In this document: positions 24,301 to 36,300 of the stretch, piece by piece
Numbering within the stretch: position 1 is the stretch's first letter
How the letters are laid out: every line of letters starts with the position of its first letter
Origin: Limnephilus marmoratus
Taxonomy: Eukaryota > Arthropoda > Insecta > Trichoptera > Limnephilidae
Assembly (NCBI GenBank): GCA_917880885.1
Contig: OU862907.1
Location: 66,893,072-66,957,071, forward strand
Direction of reading: 5' to 3'
Length of the DNA: 64,000 bases
Notes under the pieces: model-generated
What the model was told of the DNA's origin: nothing
What the model saw: only the letters and a program-made list of their open reading frames with translations
Database searches by the model: none
Program-made: the position numbers and the translations under genes

Positions 24301-27300
24301 TTGAAGTGTGAGGGAATTCCAAACAATCAAAAACGTCAAATGTCAATGCGCTGATGATTTTACTTTAGTTCTTAAACATATAATGCTGCAGCTTTTTCTT
24401 ACACACTAAATAAATAACAACAGTCGAAAATGGGACAAACGGTAAATGTATGTCTGCACTCCCCCAGGATACATACAATCATTATCATACATCTCTCTCA
24501 CACGTATAAAGAAAATGAAACTAAATTCAAAATGCAAAAAGTAGTACTTAGGAGGAAACACATATTTTGGGTGTCTTATCTTTTGTCTCACCATTATTTA
24601 ATGTGTAAGAAAGAGCTGCAACATTACAGCATTAAGGAATGTACGTTTATTGCCTATTTTTGCCGCCACGGTATGGGAGGCGGATATGGACACCGCCGTC
24701 CCGGGAACCATTTATTGTATAACAAACGCCTCTGCCATAGGTCACCCCTTGTGGTTCGCTAAGTTTGGTGACTTAGCAGGGGTGCCCGGGTTCATGGGAT
24801 GAGGTTTGTATGGGTCTTGGCGGCGGATGCGTCTGCTCACCAGCTGGAGCACCTAGTCGGATCGGGAGAGAATGGTTGAGGGAGTCTCTTTGACTTCTGC
24901 AGCCGTACTCTCTAGGAACATTGCCTTGCACTGCAGCGGGAGGGATGGATTCATACGTCTCGTCACTTCTGCCCACCTCTAATACCCTTTTCCTTCCCAG
25001 AAATTCCTCTCCTTTCTTTACTAAAAAGACCCTCCACACAGCATCCCCAAAAACAAAATAATTCCCCTGACGGGAATTATTTTCTTCAGCCTCCTGTGTG
25101 GAGCTAATGTAAAAAAAAAGATAAAAAGAGAGCAAATGCATTCGCCGCCAAGACCTAGACAAACCTTATCCCGTAAAACGTAGCAAACCACTTGGGGTGA
25201 GTTATCGCAAGGGTGTTAGTAGTCCAATAAATGGCTCCCAGGAAGGTGGTACCCACACCCGAAAATGATTAAAATCACCCCATTTTAAACCTTTATTTCT
25301 TTTATCTGTAGGTGTGGTGTATGTGTAGTGTATTAATAGGTGTCAGTGTCCTGTTGGGTGTTTGCTCTATCCGCCGAGCTGCCCGGAGTGATTGTGTGTA
25401 TCGGTGTGTTTCAGGGAGCGCCGCGTGCTCGCAGCGTGCGAAGAGGCCAGGACTCCTCGCAGATCGAAGAAGGGGAGCAGGTGCAGTCGGATCACCTCCT
25501 GTTCCTCATTCAGGGTATTGGATCCGCCTGTGATCTCAAGTTCCGAAGCCTCGAAGAAGTCGGTGAGAATACTCCGTCATGCTAAAATAAAATCTTTGTT
25601 TTTTTTTTTTTTTTAAATGCGATTTTAACCCTTATGTATAAAGAAACTGTATGAAGGACAAGGTCAGAATCGCTTGCGCCAATTTCAATCTAGGACCTAT
25701 GTTCTATTTGATTATTGTAGCTACTCTGAATTATTTTAAAAGAATTTTCAATGAAATTTGCTGGTGGCTTTTGGCAGCTGTCAAAGTTAAGTTTAAATTT
25801 TCAAACGAGTATAAAGGTAATTATTTCTTTAAAATAAAACAATAACTTTGTAAACACCACTTTTATTTTTATACTTTATGCCGACCGGGTTTCGCTACAA
25901 CCGTAGCTTCATCAGGGCAGTATAATTCTCTACTAACATTAGGTTACATGTGTGTTATAATATATAATGGGCCGGACTCGTCAAGTGTAGGGGGAGGAAG
26001 AAGACATAGATGGAGAATTGGGAAGGGAACGGACGTGTTCTTTATCAATAGGGAACAATCTTAGTATGGGACTTTTATTTAAATTTAGTTGATTATTAAT
26101 TACCTTACTATTAGTGTTTATGGCTTTCCTAAGCTCAAGTGCCTCTAGATTATCCAACCTTACTCCGATATTGTTTTTATGAATCAGTTTGGCGCCGGCT
26201 GTTTGGTCAAATTTATGATCTTTTTCGATCAAGTGGTTGGCGAATTCTGAAAAACCCGAGCTGTGTAGACATCTGAGATGTTCTTTTACACGGGTGTGTA
26301 TGTTGCGCGCTGTTTTACCAATATAAAAAACTGAGCAGTCACTGCATTGAAGCGAATAAATTCCCGAGTGAGATAAGCTATCATCCTTATCCTTACCGTT
26401 CATTAAAAGTTTGCCTAGATTATTATTAGTGTAAAATGCTGGTTTGATTTCTGATGGGAGATTTTTAACACTTTTTTGAGAGAAATTATTGATGTACAGG
26501 ATTCTACGCCATTGATACGGTTGATTATTATTACTTGGTATATTATTATTATGAGGTGGACTGTTGTATAAAAATTTACTTGTGGATAATTTCTTTAATT
26601 TTTTATTTAGAATGTTGTCTACTATTTTTGGGGTTGTAACCGTTATTTATTGCTATTTGTTTGATCGTAGATAGTTCTATTGCAAAGTTAGTATTTAATA
26701 ATTATTTCTTTGAAAACTCCCCTGAATTGTGTTTTTTCGTGTTGGGTATGTAACCTCTTACGATATTATCATGTAATATACATGAAGAATAAATATATGG
26801 TAAATATACATATAGTCCACCTCACGGATAATACGGAACGTTCGTGTTGTCGAAGTTTGATGCACGGACAATACGGTTCCTTTTATAACTAATTCTTCTT
26901 CTTTGTGTGCCATATCAGGTCCCCCCAATGTTGGCGATCACTCTTGAAAATGTTTCTCTGTCTTGCGCTGCCCGGAATAGCTCCTCCACACTTCTAATGC
27001 CATTTTTAATAGACAATCAAATATGACATTTGTCGGAAGTACCAATCTTATAAAATAAATTCTCTAAAATAAACTCGCATTTCATCATAATTTTAAAAAA
27101 CATCCCAGTTTTTGAATGGTTTGTTTGGCAAAGCAGGGTTTGTCTAGCGGTCTAGCGGGTTTGTGTAATTATTCTAATACATTTCTTTCCATGTTCTACT
27201 GTTATAAATACAGGTACAAACTTGTCAATAATGAATTCACTTTGTTTTACGCAAAAATATTTTTTCTATGATTGGCAGCATTGTCTATGAAATGTTAACC

Positions 27301-30300
27301 CCTCCGAAAATCGCAAATATTCACTTATTATGTCTCAAACGAAATGACAGTTTTACGAAAACTTTGTGTTATAACCGCTTCATAATTAAAGCTCTATAAA
27401 TGAAACATTTCTAAATGTAGCCGAATAGTAAAAACTGTTTTAGAAAGGTTACAAAATTAGCTTTCAAATTGTTATATTACAAATAAATATTAAAATTTGT
27501 AAATATTAAAATTTAGAATGCAAACATTAAAAAAATGTAAAAATGACTCACGTGATGTTTTTATGTGAAAACGGTACTAAAATCACAGATTATGTAAACA
27601 ACAATACTTATTCTATTGTATAAATGTATAATATTTAAAATATTTAATAAAAATTAACAATGTCGAGCGCAGTCGAGCCGCCCGTAGGAAATTTGGCAGG
27701 TAAAATTATGTGTCAGACCGCGCGAATGACAGAATATTCTTGTTATATATTTCTTTGGATAACTTGATAGGGATGTACAGCTTGATCCACTATCGAACTT
27801 TTACTTTTTGTTTTAGGGATGTCACTAAAACATAAACATGAACAACATAAACACGTATAAAAATGCTTATTGTACTTGACTGCTATCGTATTTTTAACGC
27901 ATATATCTGCTTACGTTGCTGACCGCTGAAAATAAAAACGATGAATAAACAATGGCGTTTACCGCGTGAGTGAATTAATTTTAATAAAATTAAAATGTTA
28001 AATGCATATTTTTAGGATGTTTTTGGTCTCCCCCGACATAAATGCTCACTTTTCATAATAATAAAGCTAAATCTAACTGTTTAAATAAAAAATATTCCGT
28101 ATGAACAAGTAAGCGGTTTAATGCATAAATAATAAATATATTATCTGGTAAACAGAAAACAATCGCAAAAAAAAAACTTTGTACTTATATGGTTAATTGG
28201 ATTTTATTTCAAAGTGAGAATACTCTAACCAGGGCTGGGCAAAATACTTGCTTTGGTGTAATTAAAATACAAATTATAAAATACTTTTTAGCTTGTATTT
28301 AAAATACGAAATACAAAACACTTTCAAGTCGTGTATTTGAAATACAAAATACAGTATTTTAACCATTTTTTATTTCAAATACAAATTACAAAATACATTT
28401 GGTGTTAGTAGAACCTTTGGTTGCAATAAATTGTCGTAAGTGCCCTTATCTAAGGGTGCGTTTCGATAGACGCAAAGTTGAGCAGAGTGAAACAGAGACA
28501 TGCAAAAATTGACCAAAATACACATATTGCTCAAAAGACACATCTCATCTCCGTTCCACTTGTAAAGTTTTGTGGTATAGGACCCAGGTGTTAGATAATA
28601 ATAATTATTATTATAATAACACAACATTAGTGTAGCGCAGTTTTGTGTTATTTCACTTCAAGTGCACTCTACTGTAATTAACTTAAAAATAATCTAGTAT
28701 TCAGTCAAATTATTCCTATAGTGCTTGATCTAATACTATGATACAAAAATGTACAACACAAACCAATGACGATTATAATGTAATATGATACAAATATGAT
28801 AGAAAATGTACAATAACAGTGCTATTATAGCACAAGACGTGTTGCCAACTCTAAATATTAACATACATAATATTTTGTTCTGGATTCTAGCGTTTTTAGT
28901 CTATGTATCTATGTCAGTTTATTTTTCATTATCATTACTAAGGTCGCTAAATGTATTTGAAAATGTATTTTGAAGCCATAAGTATTTGAAATACAAATTA
29001 CCTCAGCATCAGGTAATTGAAATACTAATTACAAAATACATTTTTAGGAAGTAATTGAAATACAAATACAAAATACGTATTTGTATTTCAAATACGTATT
29101 TCGATTACAAGTATTTCAAATACTGCCCAGCCCTGACTCTAACCGTATATCAGAATATGCTTGAGGCCAGAGCGGTTAGGCCCGATTGGCCGGACTTTTG
29201 GAAAGATGAAACACACCCACATCGCACTGTCTAAAAACTTATCCAAATTTATTTTGCAGTGGATGACTTCAGATCAATCAGTCGACAGTTGGTGCAATCT
29301 CATTACAAATCTTCCTGTGAGAAAGGACTGGTCAACCGTATTGAGGTAAGTCATGATATCAGCAAGTGAAATATAAATAATGAACACTGTAAATAACATT
29401 AAGTATAATATAATAAATTTGCTCAAGATTTCCCAGAACATACTTTTTAAAATTTTTCGCCAACATTAAAAAAATCATACCTTCGAATTTTAACATGGAG
29501 ATATAAAAACTTATTATAGTGTTGTATAGCCAATGAATTAACTTATATTTTACCGTTTATCTCATATTTGTTGGATTTATAAAAAAAATATAAAAAAATC
29601 GTAAAGTTTATAACCGTGCGAATCCTGCGTGTTTATTACTTTGAAATTGCTGTGAGGGGTACTTATTCGAGTCAAGATAGAATATTTTAGATTTCTGTAT
29701 GTTGTCTATGGTATACTTGATAATGAAAGGTGCATATCTATGGAAAAAGGACTTAATTTTAACCGTAAATAGCTGATAAAAAATATCACGTACATATTTT
29801 CTATTATTCTGACTTTTGATATGGCTCGACTCAAGTATCTGATTCACTTGATCATGTCATGTCTTCCTCGGGCGTCCCCGACTTCTTCTGCCATTGACAT
29901 TTGCATCATATATTCTTCTTACACTACTTTCTTCGTTCATTCGCTCTACATGCCCAAACCATCTGAAGGTCCCTTTCTTATTCTTAATCATTACGCTTAC
30001 ATCAGCCTCACATTCTTTGCAGACATCGACATTTCTCACACGATCATTCATGGTTTTACACATACCCCTCAGGGATCTCATTTCAACAGCATTCAGTTAA
30101 GATACGTTTTAAGATTTTCACGGCCAAAAGTATTATTCGTTATTTGTTTTTGGGGTGTCATGCCGCGTTGCGCTACCTCCTTCTTTAGCCAACATTTCGG
30201 ACAGCGTTTCAATGTCTTCTACATCTGCCGGATCTGTCCTGATGATGGACACTGCAACGCTGCATGAAACGTTGGCTAAAGAAGGAGATAGCGCAACACA

Positions 30301-33300
30301 GCATAACACCCCAAAAACAAATAACGAAAAAAAGCATTCAGTTTACTTTCATCCTTCCTCTGCCAGTTCATGCCTCACTGTCATCAGGGCAGGTATTGTG
30401 GACTGCTAGCTTCGCCTCTTAACAGTTTTTTATTAGCGCCAACGGCATTCAGTTATTACAATACATAAATTGTTTCATTATCTTTTCCAGGTGTTGCCAA
30501 TTTCCTGGCATTGGAACTTGCACTCCGAGGAAAGTGGTATAGACCAGCGCATCAACCAGATCACCCTGGAGTCTGTGCCCAAACTGCGAGGGTTCACCAA
30601 CGACACTCTGCTGGACATCCTGTTCTACACCAGCCCCAAGTTCTGTCAGGTATAATTTATTAAGGGGGTATTCTAGTCTAGAAGCCCAAATTTCAGGGTT
30701 TTTTTACGGTTGATAAAAAAAATCATTAATATTTTAGCTATACATTTTTTTATAGTAAACATATTTTTTTTTTATATTTTAAGAATTCATAAAAAATTAA
30801 AAAAAAATTTCTGGTCATTTATCTGAACAAATGTCACTACGGTAGGAACCAAGAAAAATGAGAAAAAAAAATTCTCCAAAATGGCGGCCACTAAATTTTT
30901 TTTATTTTTTTCAGTTATTTTTTAACTTTTCTGAATTTTTAAAAATAGTAAAAACTAATTTTTTAAATTTTTTGTTGGTTCCTACCATAGAGGGATATGT
31001 AAAGAAAATTCATGCCAAATTTCAAGAAAATCGATCAATAAGAACTTGAGATTTCGTGAGACACGTTTCGAAAAAAGTAGTTTTGAGAAAAACGCGGTTA
31101 ACGTTTTGCTCTATTTATATTCTAGTTAAATTCTGTCTGATGCCACAGATAAATTGATTTATAAATATTCTGGGGTTGCAAGGTGAATGAAATTTTTACC
31201 CATCTTATGGGGAAATGTTGGCGCAAGCGATTCTGACCTTGTTCTTCATACAAATTCTGAACATAGAAGGGTCAAAATCGCAGACAAACATATGTTTTTC
31301 TCAATATTTTTTTTGCGCATGCAAACAAAGCACACACTCCCGCCTATCCGGCCGATTAGAAGACTTAAGGAGAATATTTTTGAATATCTAAGTTATCGAA
31401 ATACAAAGATTTTTTTTCCCTAGACTAGTCGAGTGACACTCGACATTGGAGTGGAAAGGGTTAAAAGCGAGCAGATTTACATGCCGGTAAAAATATTTTA
31501 AATATGTTTTATTTTTTATTTTCAGACGATAATGTCCACAGTTGGAAACGAAATAAATCGCATCTACACGCTGTTCTGCAAGAGAAATCCAACCTTTAAG
31601 GGTGGAGTGTCCATAGGGGGACATTCTCTCGGCAGTGTGATTGTGTTTGACCTGCTCTGCCACCAGAAAGCACGAGAAACTGCCGCCCACGGTGACGCCA
31701 TCCCTACAGAGGTCATTCTTTTTATTTTTTGATCATCCAGTAGATTAGTTAGATAGACTCCAGATACTAATATCTACAGCCTGTATGTCGGACGAATATC
31801 TACAGCTCATATGTTGGACTAATATCTATGAACTTCAGAGTGAGGACCAATATCTACAGAGCTAAGGTCGGACGAATATCTATGACGGTCCCAGTGGTGA
31901 CTAATATCTATGGAGCGTAGGTTGGACTAATATCTATAGAGGGCAGCTGAGCGAGAGGTTGTACGGAAAAGCATAAATTACTTCAATTACTAATTACGTA
32001 AAGGCTTAAACGTTTAAAGTTTGTACATGAAGTTTTTACATAATATTATGTATTTTGCTATTTAAGAGGACAATAATTTTTTAAACAAACAGGGGGGGTC
32101 ATAATACAAAGATATTTATTTCTTTCGAAATACACGACACCACAACCTAACCTAATCTAACTGACATAGAAATGGTCATGGTAACAGTCTAAATAATTTA
32201 GAAGCACTCAAAATAAAGAAAGCTGTTAAAACAAAAACCCAAATCCTTAATAGTCAGCTAAATGTGTCCAATAGTCCGATATTAGGGATTTTTACATATA
32301 CATACGTAAATTAAGTGTTTTAAACTGCATACGCAATATTACGTTATTCCAATATGCTATACATAATTGCAAATCCAACCTCTGCCAGTGCTGTAGATAT
32401 TCGTCCACACTTTGGTTCTCATAGATATTAGTCAGCAGTTTGAGCTGTAGATATTCGTACGCACTTTGGTTCTCATAGATATTAGTCCGATTTGTTCAGT
32501 TTTTGGAATTCCTGTAGATATTATTAGACGCCTCCGTCAGATATCTACAAATTCAAAGTTTTGACATATTGAGTAAAGCAATATTGGAATGCACAACTTA
32601 AATCACATGTCATCGCCTTAGTTCTTATTTGTCCAATAGACCATTAGAAAATTTTACAGGAAGAGGTAAAGGTAAAGGTCTCATTCATCGATATATTAAC
32701 TATAGATTAGCCCTCCCATACCCAATTCCAATCCTAAAGTTGACACCACCTTTACGAGAAATTTCATAATACAACTACCCATCGAATTCCGTTGCATCTC
32801 TTGCGTGATGTAGTTGTTTTACTAGGAAGAAATTAAACACTTTTATCAAATGTTACTTTTCTCGATACGCTGCCTCGAATTCATATGTTATGTACATATT
32901 TTGTTAGATATTCATATAACTGATTAAATTGTTAATAATAATAATAAAGAAATTTGTGTTTTAACTCGTCAAAGGCCAGGCCATTTCGCGGAAATTCGCG
33001 GAACTTCACAAAAAAACACTAAAAAACCATCACTTTGAATTGAATGTTTTGTTGATTAATTTTGAGCTATTGTATATTTTATTGACTGAAACACGTTCAC
33101 AACACAATAAACTATCTACCAAAACCACATTACTTGCATTTATTACGTAAATTAGGGGTCGTCCATTAATCACGTGGGGCTCGAAAGGGGGGGGGGGGAG
33201 GGGGGTTCGGAAAAAATCACGACGGGGGGGGGGGGTAAAATGAGAAATCACGTGTATTTATTTTAGTGACAATATTATCAAAATTTCAAAATACTTTGCT

Positions 33301-36300
33301 CTAAAAAAATACACGTGATTTTGGGGGGGGGGTTAGTCTAAAACTTCACCACATATCACCAGGGGGGGGGGGGGTTAAAAAGTTGCTAAAAAAAACATCA
33401 CGTGATTAATGGACGACCCCTTAATAGGTTTTATATACACGCATTTATTGTGACCGTTAAATTCGCGGCAATTTATGACAGCGCATTGTCATGGATGAAA
33501 TCGTTTTAAAAATATTCCAGGGTGACTAGGTGAATGAAACTTTTAGCATCACCTAGAGTAATGATGGCGCAAGCGATTCTGACACTGTTCTTCATACAAA
33601 TTCTGTACATAGAAGGGTCAAAATCGCAGACCAAAAGTTTTTCGTCGATAATATTATTCAAATATTTGAATTATTTTCTCGCGCATGCGCATATGACGTC
33701 TTTTTTTTTTTTTATTTTTTTTTTTTATTTTTTTTTTAAATTTTTTATTTAGATGTATGTAAATATTTTCATACATCTAGTAGGAAAATATAAAAAATAC
33801 AATTTACGAAGTAGGTACAGGAATATTCACAACTACATTTAAAAAAAGAATACTAAATAAAAAAGATAATTATACAAAAATACATTATAAAAGAACAAGA
33901 CCTGAGAATAACATTGGTGAGTAATCAAAAAATATTTTTTACATATAATGCACACATCCTACGAAAATTGCTGAGACTTGAGGCTTCCTTTACTGCCTTT
34001 GGCAGACTGTTATAGAGTTTTTGCCCTTTATAAAATGCGCTATTTTGTGTGCACGAAAGTTTAGTTTTGGGAAGCCTAAAGTCTCCGCGTCTTCTCGTAG
34101 GATAATTGTGAACATTTTCTTGAAACATAATAGTACTCTTCAGATAATTTGGGAGCATATTATTTTTAAGTTTATAAATCATTGTTAATGTATTATATAC
34201 TATATGTTGTTTGGTTGTCATCATATTTAAATTTTGTAACATAATTTTAACTCTTGTAAAAATGTTGCATTTTAAAATCATCCTCATCCCCCTATTTTGT
34301 ATAACCTGTAGTTTATTATTTTGGGTTTCGTTACATAGGAATAATACACTAGAACAATAATTTAAATGCGGAGTTACAATAGAATTGTAGACAAGGCGCG
34401 TTGTCTTGAGATCCAAGTTATTTCTGATCCTTTTTAGGAATCCAACTTTTTTAGCAATTTTTTTTGTTATGTATTCTAAGTGTTCGTCGAATTTTAATTT
34501 ATCATCCAATATCACACCCAGATATTTAATACTGCTAACCCTTTCTATGCTTTCGTTATCAATTTTTAGTGTTGCCTGCTCGTTTCCACCTAAGTTATCC
34601 ACAATTAAAAACTTAGTTTTCGTAACATTCAATTTGAGTTTGTTTTGGTTTAGCCACAGCGTTACATTATTTAAATCAATTTGCATTTTTTCAATGGCGT
34701 CCTGTAAATTTTTACTGGCTATGTATAACAATGTATCATCAGCAAATAGTTTAATTGCACAATGTTTTAACACTTTGATAATATCATTCATGTATATAAT
34801 GAACAGCAATGGACCTAAGACAGAACCCTGCGGAACGCCTTTGTTAGTACTATGTGGTTCAGATGTTATACCCCCATATTTTGTTACTTGTGTTCTTTCT
34901 GATAGGTAATCAACAAACCACTTATTTTCTTTACCATTAATTCCAATATTACTTAATTTTTTTATTAATCTATCTCTGTCGATTGTTTCAAATGCCCGCT
35001 TTAAGTCTAGAAATACTGCAATAATTTTACTTTTTTTATCTCTAAAATTTTTCCACTCATCTATTACATAGTTAATAGCAGTTTCACAAGAACATTTATT
35101 TCTAAAACCAGATTGTTGTCGAACTAATATCTGCTTGGCCTCAATATATTCAGTTAATTGCTCCTTTACTATGTATTCCAATATTTGTTCATATTTGGGT
35201 AAACAATTGATCGGCCTAAAGTCGTCAAATTTTTTTGGGTTATCAATTTTTGGGATGGGAGTTATTACAGATGTCTTCCAAGTTTTGGGGAATACTCCAC
35301 TATTCAAAGATTCATTGATAATTTGAACCATCGATTCGCCAATAATATTTATAGAGTCTTTGATTATATTTATTGTAATACCATCTGGTGATTCCTTCGA
35401 CTTCATATTACTCAGCACCCTCTTCAAGTACGGTAAATCTATATTTTTAAACTTAAATTCTTCATCGGTGCATATAGGTTCGTCTAGTTGGTTCTCTGGA
35501 TCTTGTGGAATACTTTGAATTATAAGATCTATGCTCGAAATAAAATGCTTGTTAAATTTAGTGGCTATCTTCTCTACTTCTTCTTCAGTTCCATCTGGAA
35601 AATCAAGTGACTTCACAATTTCTTTTTGTTTGCCCTTTATGATTTCTTTAAGTGTTATCCAAAGTTTTCTTGGTTCATTCTGTTGTGTTTCTAATTTTTG
35701 CTTATAATAATCGCATTTTTGTTGTTTAATTTGTTTGGAATAAATATTACGAAATTTTTTATATGCATTCCATTTTTCTTCTGATGGTTCCAATTTTGCC
35801 GATTTGTATGCATTATCTCTTTGTTGCTGAAGATTGTGTAATGGTTTAGAGTACCATTTATTCGTATTTTTAAACTTAATCCTTTTCATTGGCATAATTT
35901 CATTGACTGCTGTAGTCAAAATATTAACGAAGTTCTCTGCTTTGTCATTTAGGTGATTTGATTTGGTAACTCGATAAATACTATTTTGTAGAGTTTCACA
36001 AAAAAATTTTTCATCATATTTCTTTTTATCTCTATATGTGATTTCCCTTGATTCATTTTTAATTACACTCGTTTCAAATGTTGTTGAAATATTTTCGTGG
36101 TCTGATATTTTTGGAGTATCCACAACATTAACATTCAGGTAAAAATTATTTGTTATAACTAAATCAATAATGGTTGCTGATGTATTTGATATTCTAGTTG
36201 GTTTGGTCACAAGTTGTTTCAGTCCTAGATTATTCACTAAACTTTGGAGTCTTTTACTGCATGTATTTTTGGCTTTCATGTCAATGTTAAAGTCACCGGT

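Larger units (their letters stand above)
25850..26780 (-). mobile_element. Penelope-like element, 5'-truncated
   Basis: On the minus strand: linker ([20 protein letters not shown]), GIY-YIG endonuclease, then a terminal repeat containing a hammerhead ribozyme. The RT domain is absent. Order and motifs match Penelope-like elements. It lies in the intron after exon E. Confidence 0.88.

Noticed and set aside
25312..25414. Extending exon E upstream as an N-terminal start ([10 protein letters not shown])
   Set aside because: A tttcag acceptor and homology both place the exon start at 25415.
29161..29349. Frame through exon F in phase 0 ([12 protein letters not shown])
   Set aside because: Open by chance; the family match is in the other frame ([10 protein letters not shown]), consistent with the splice phase of exon E.
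34406..34909. 167-codon + strand frame
   Set aside because: Antisense shadow of LINE ORF2.
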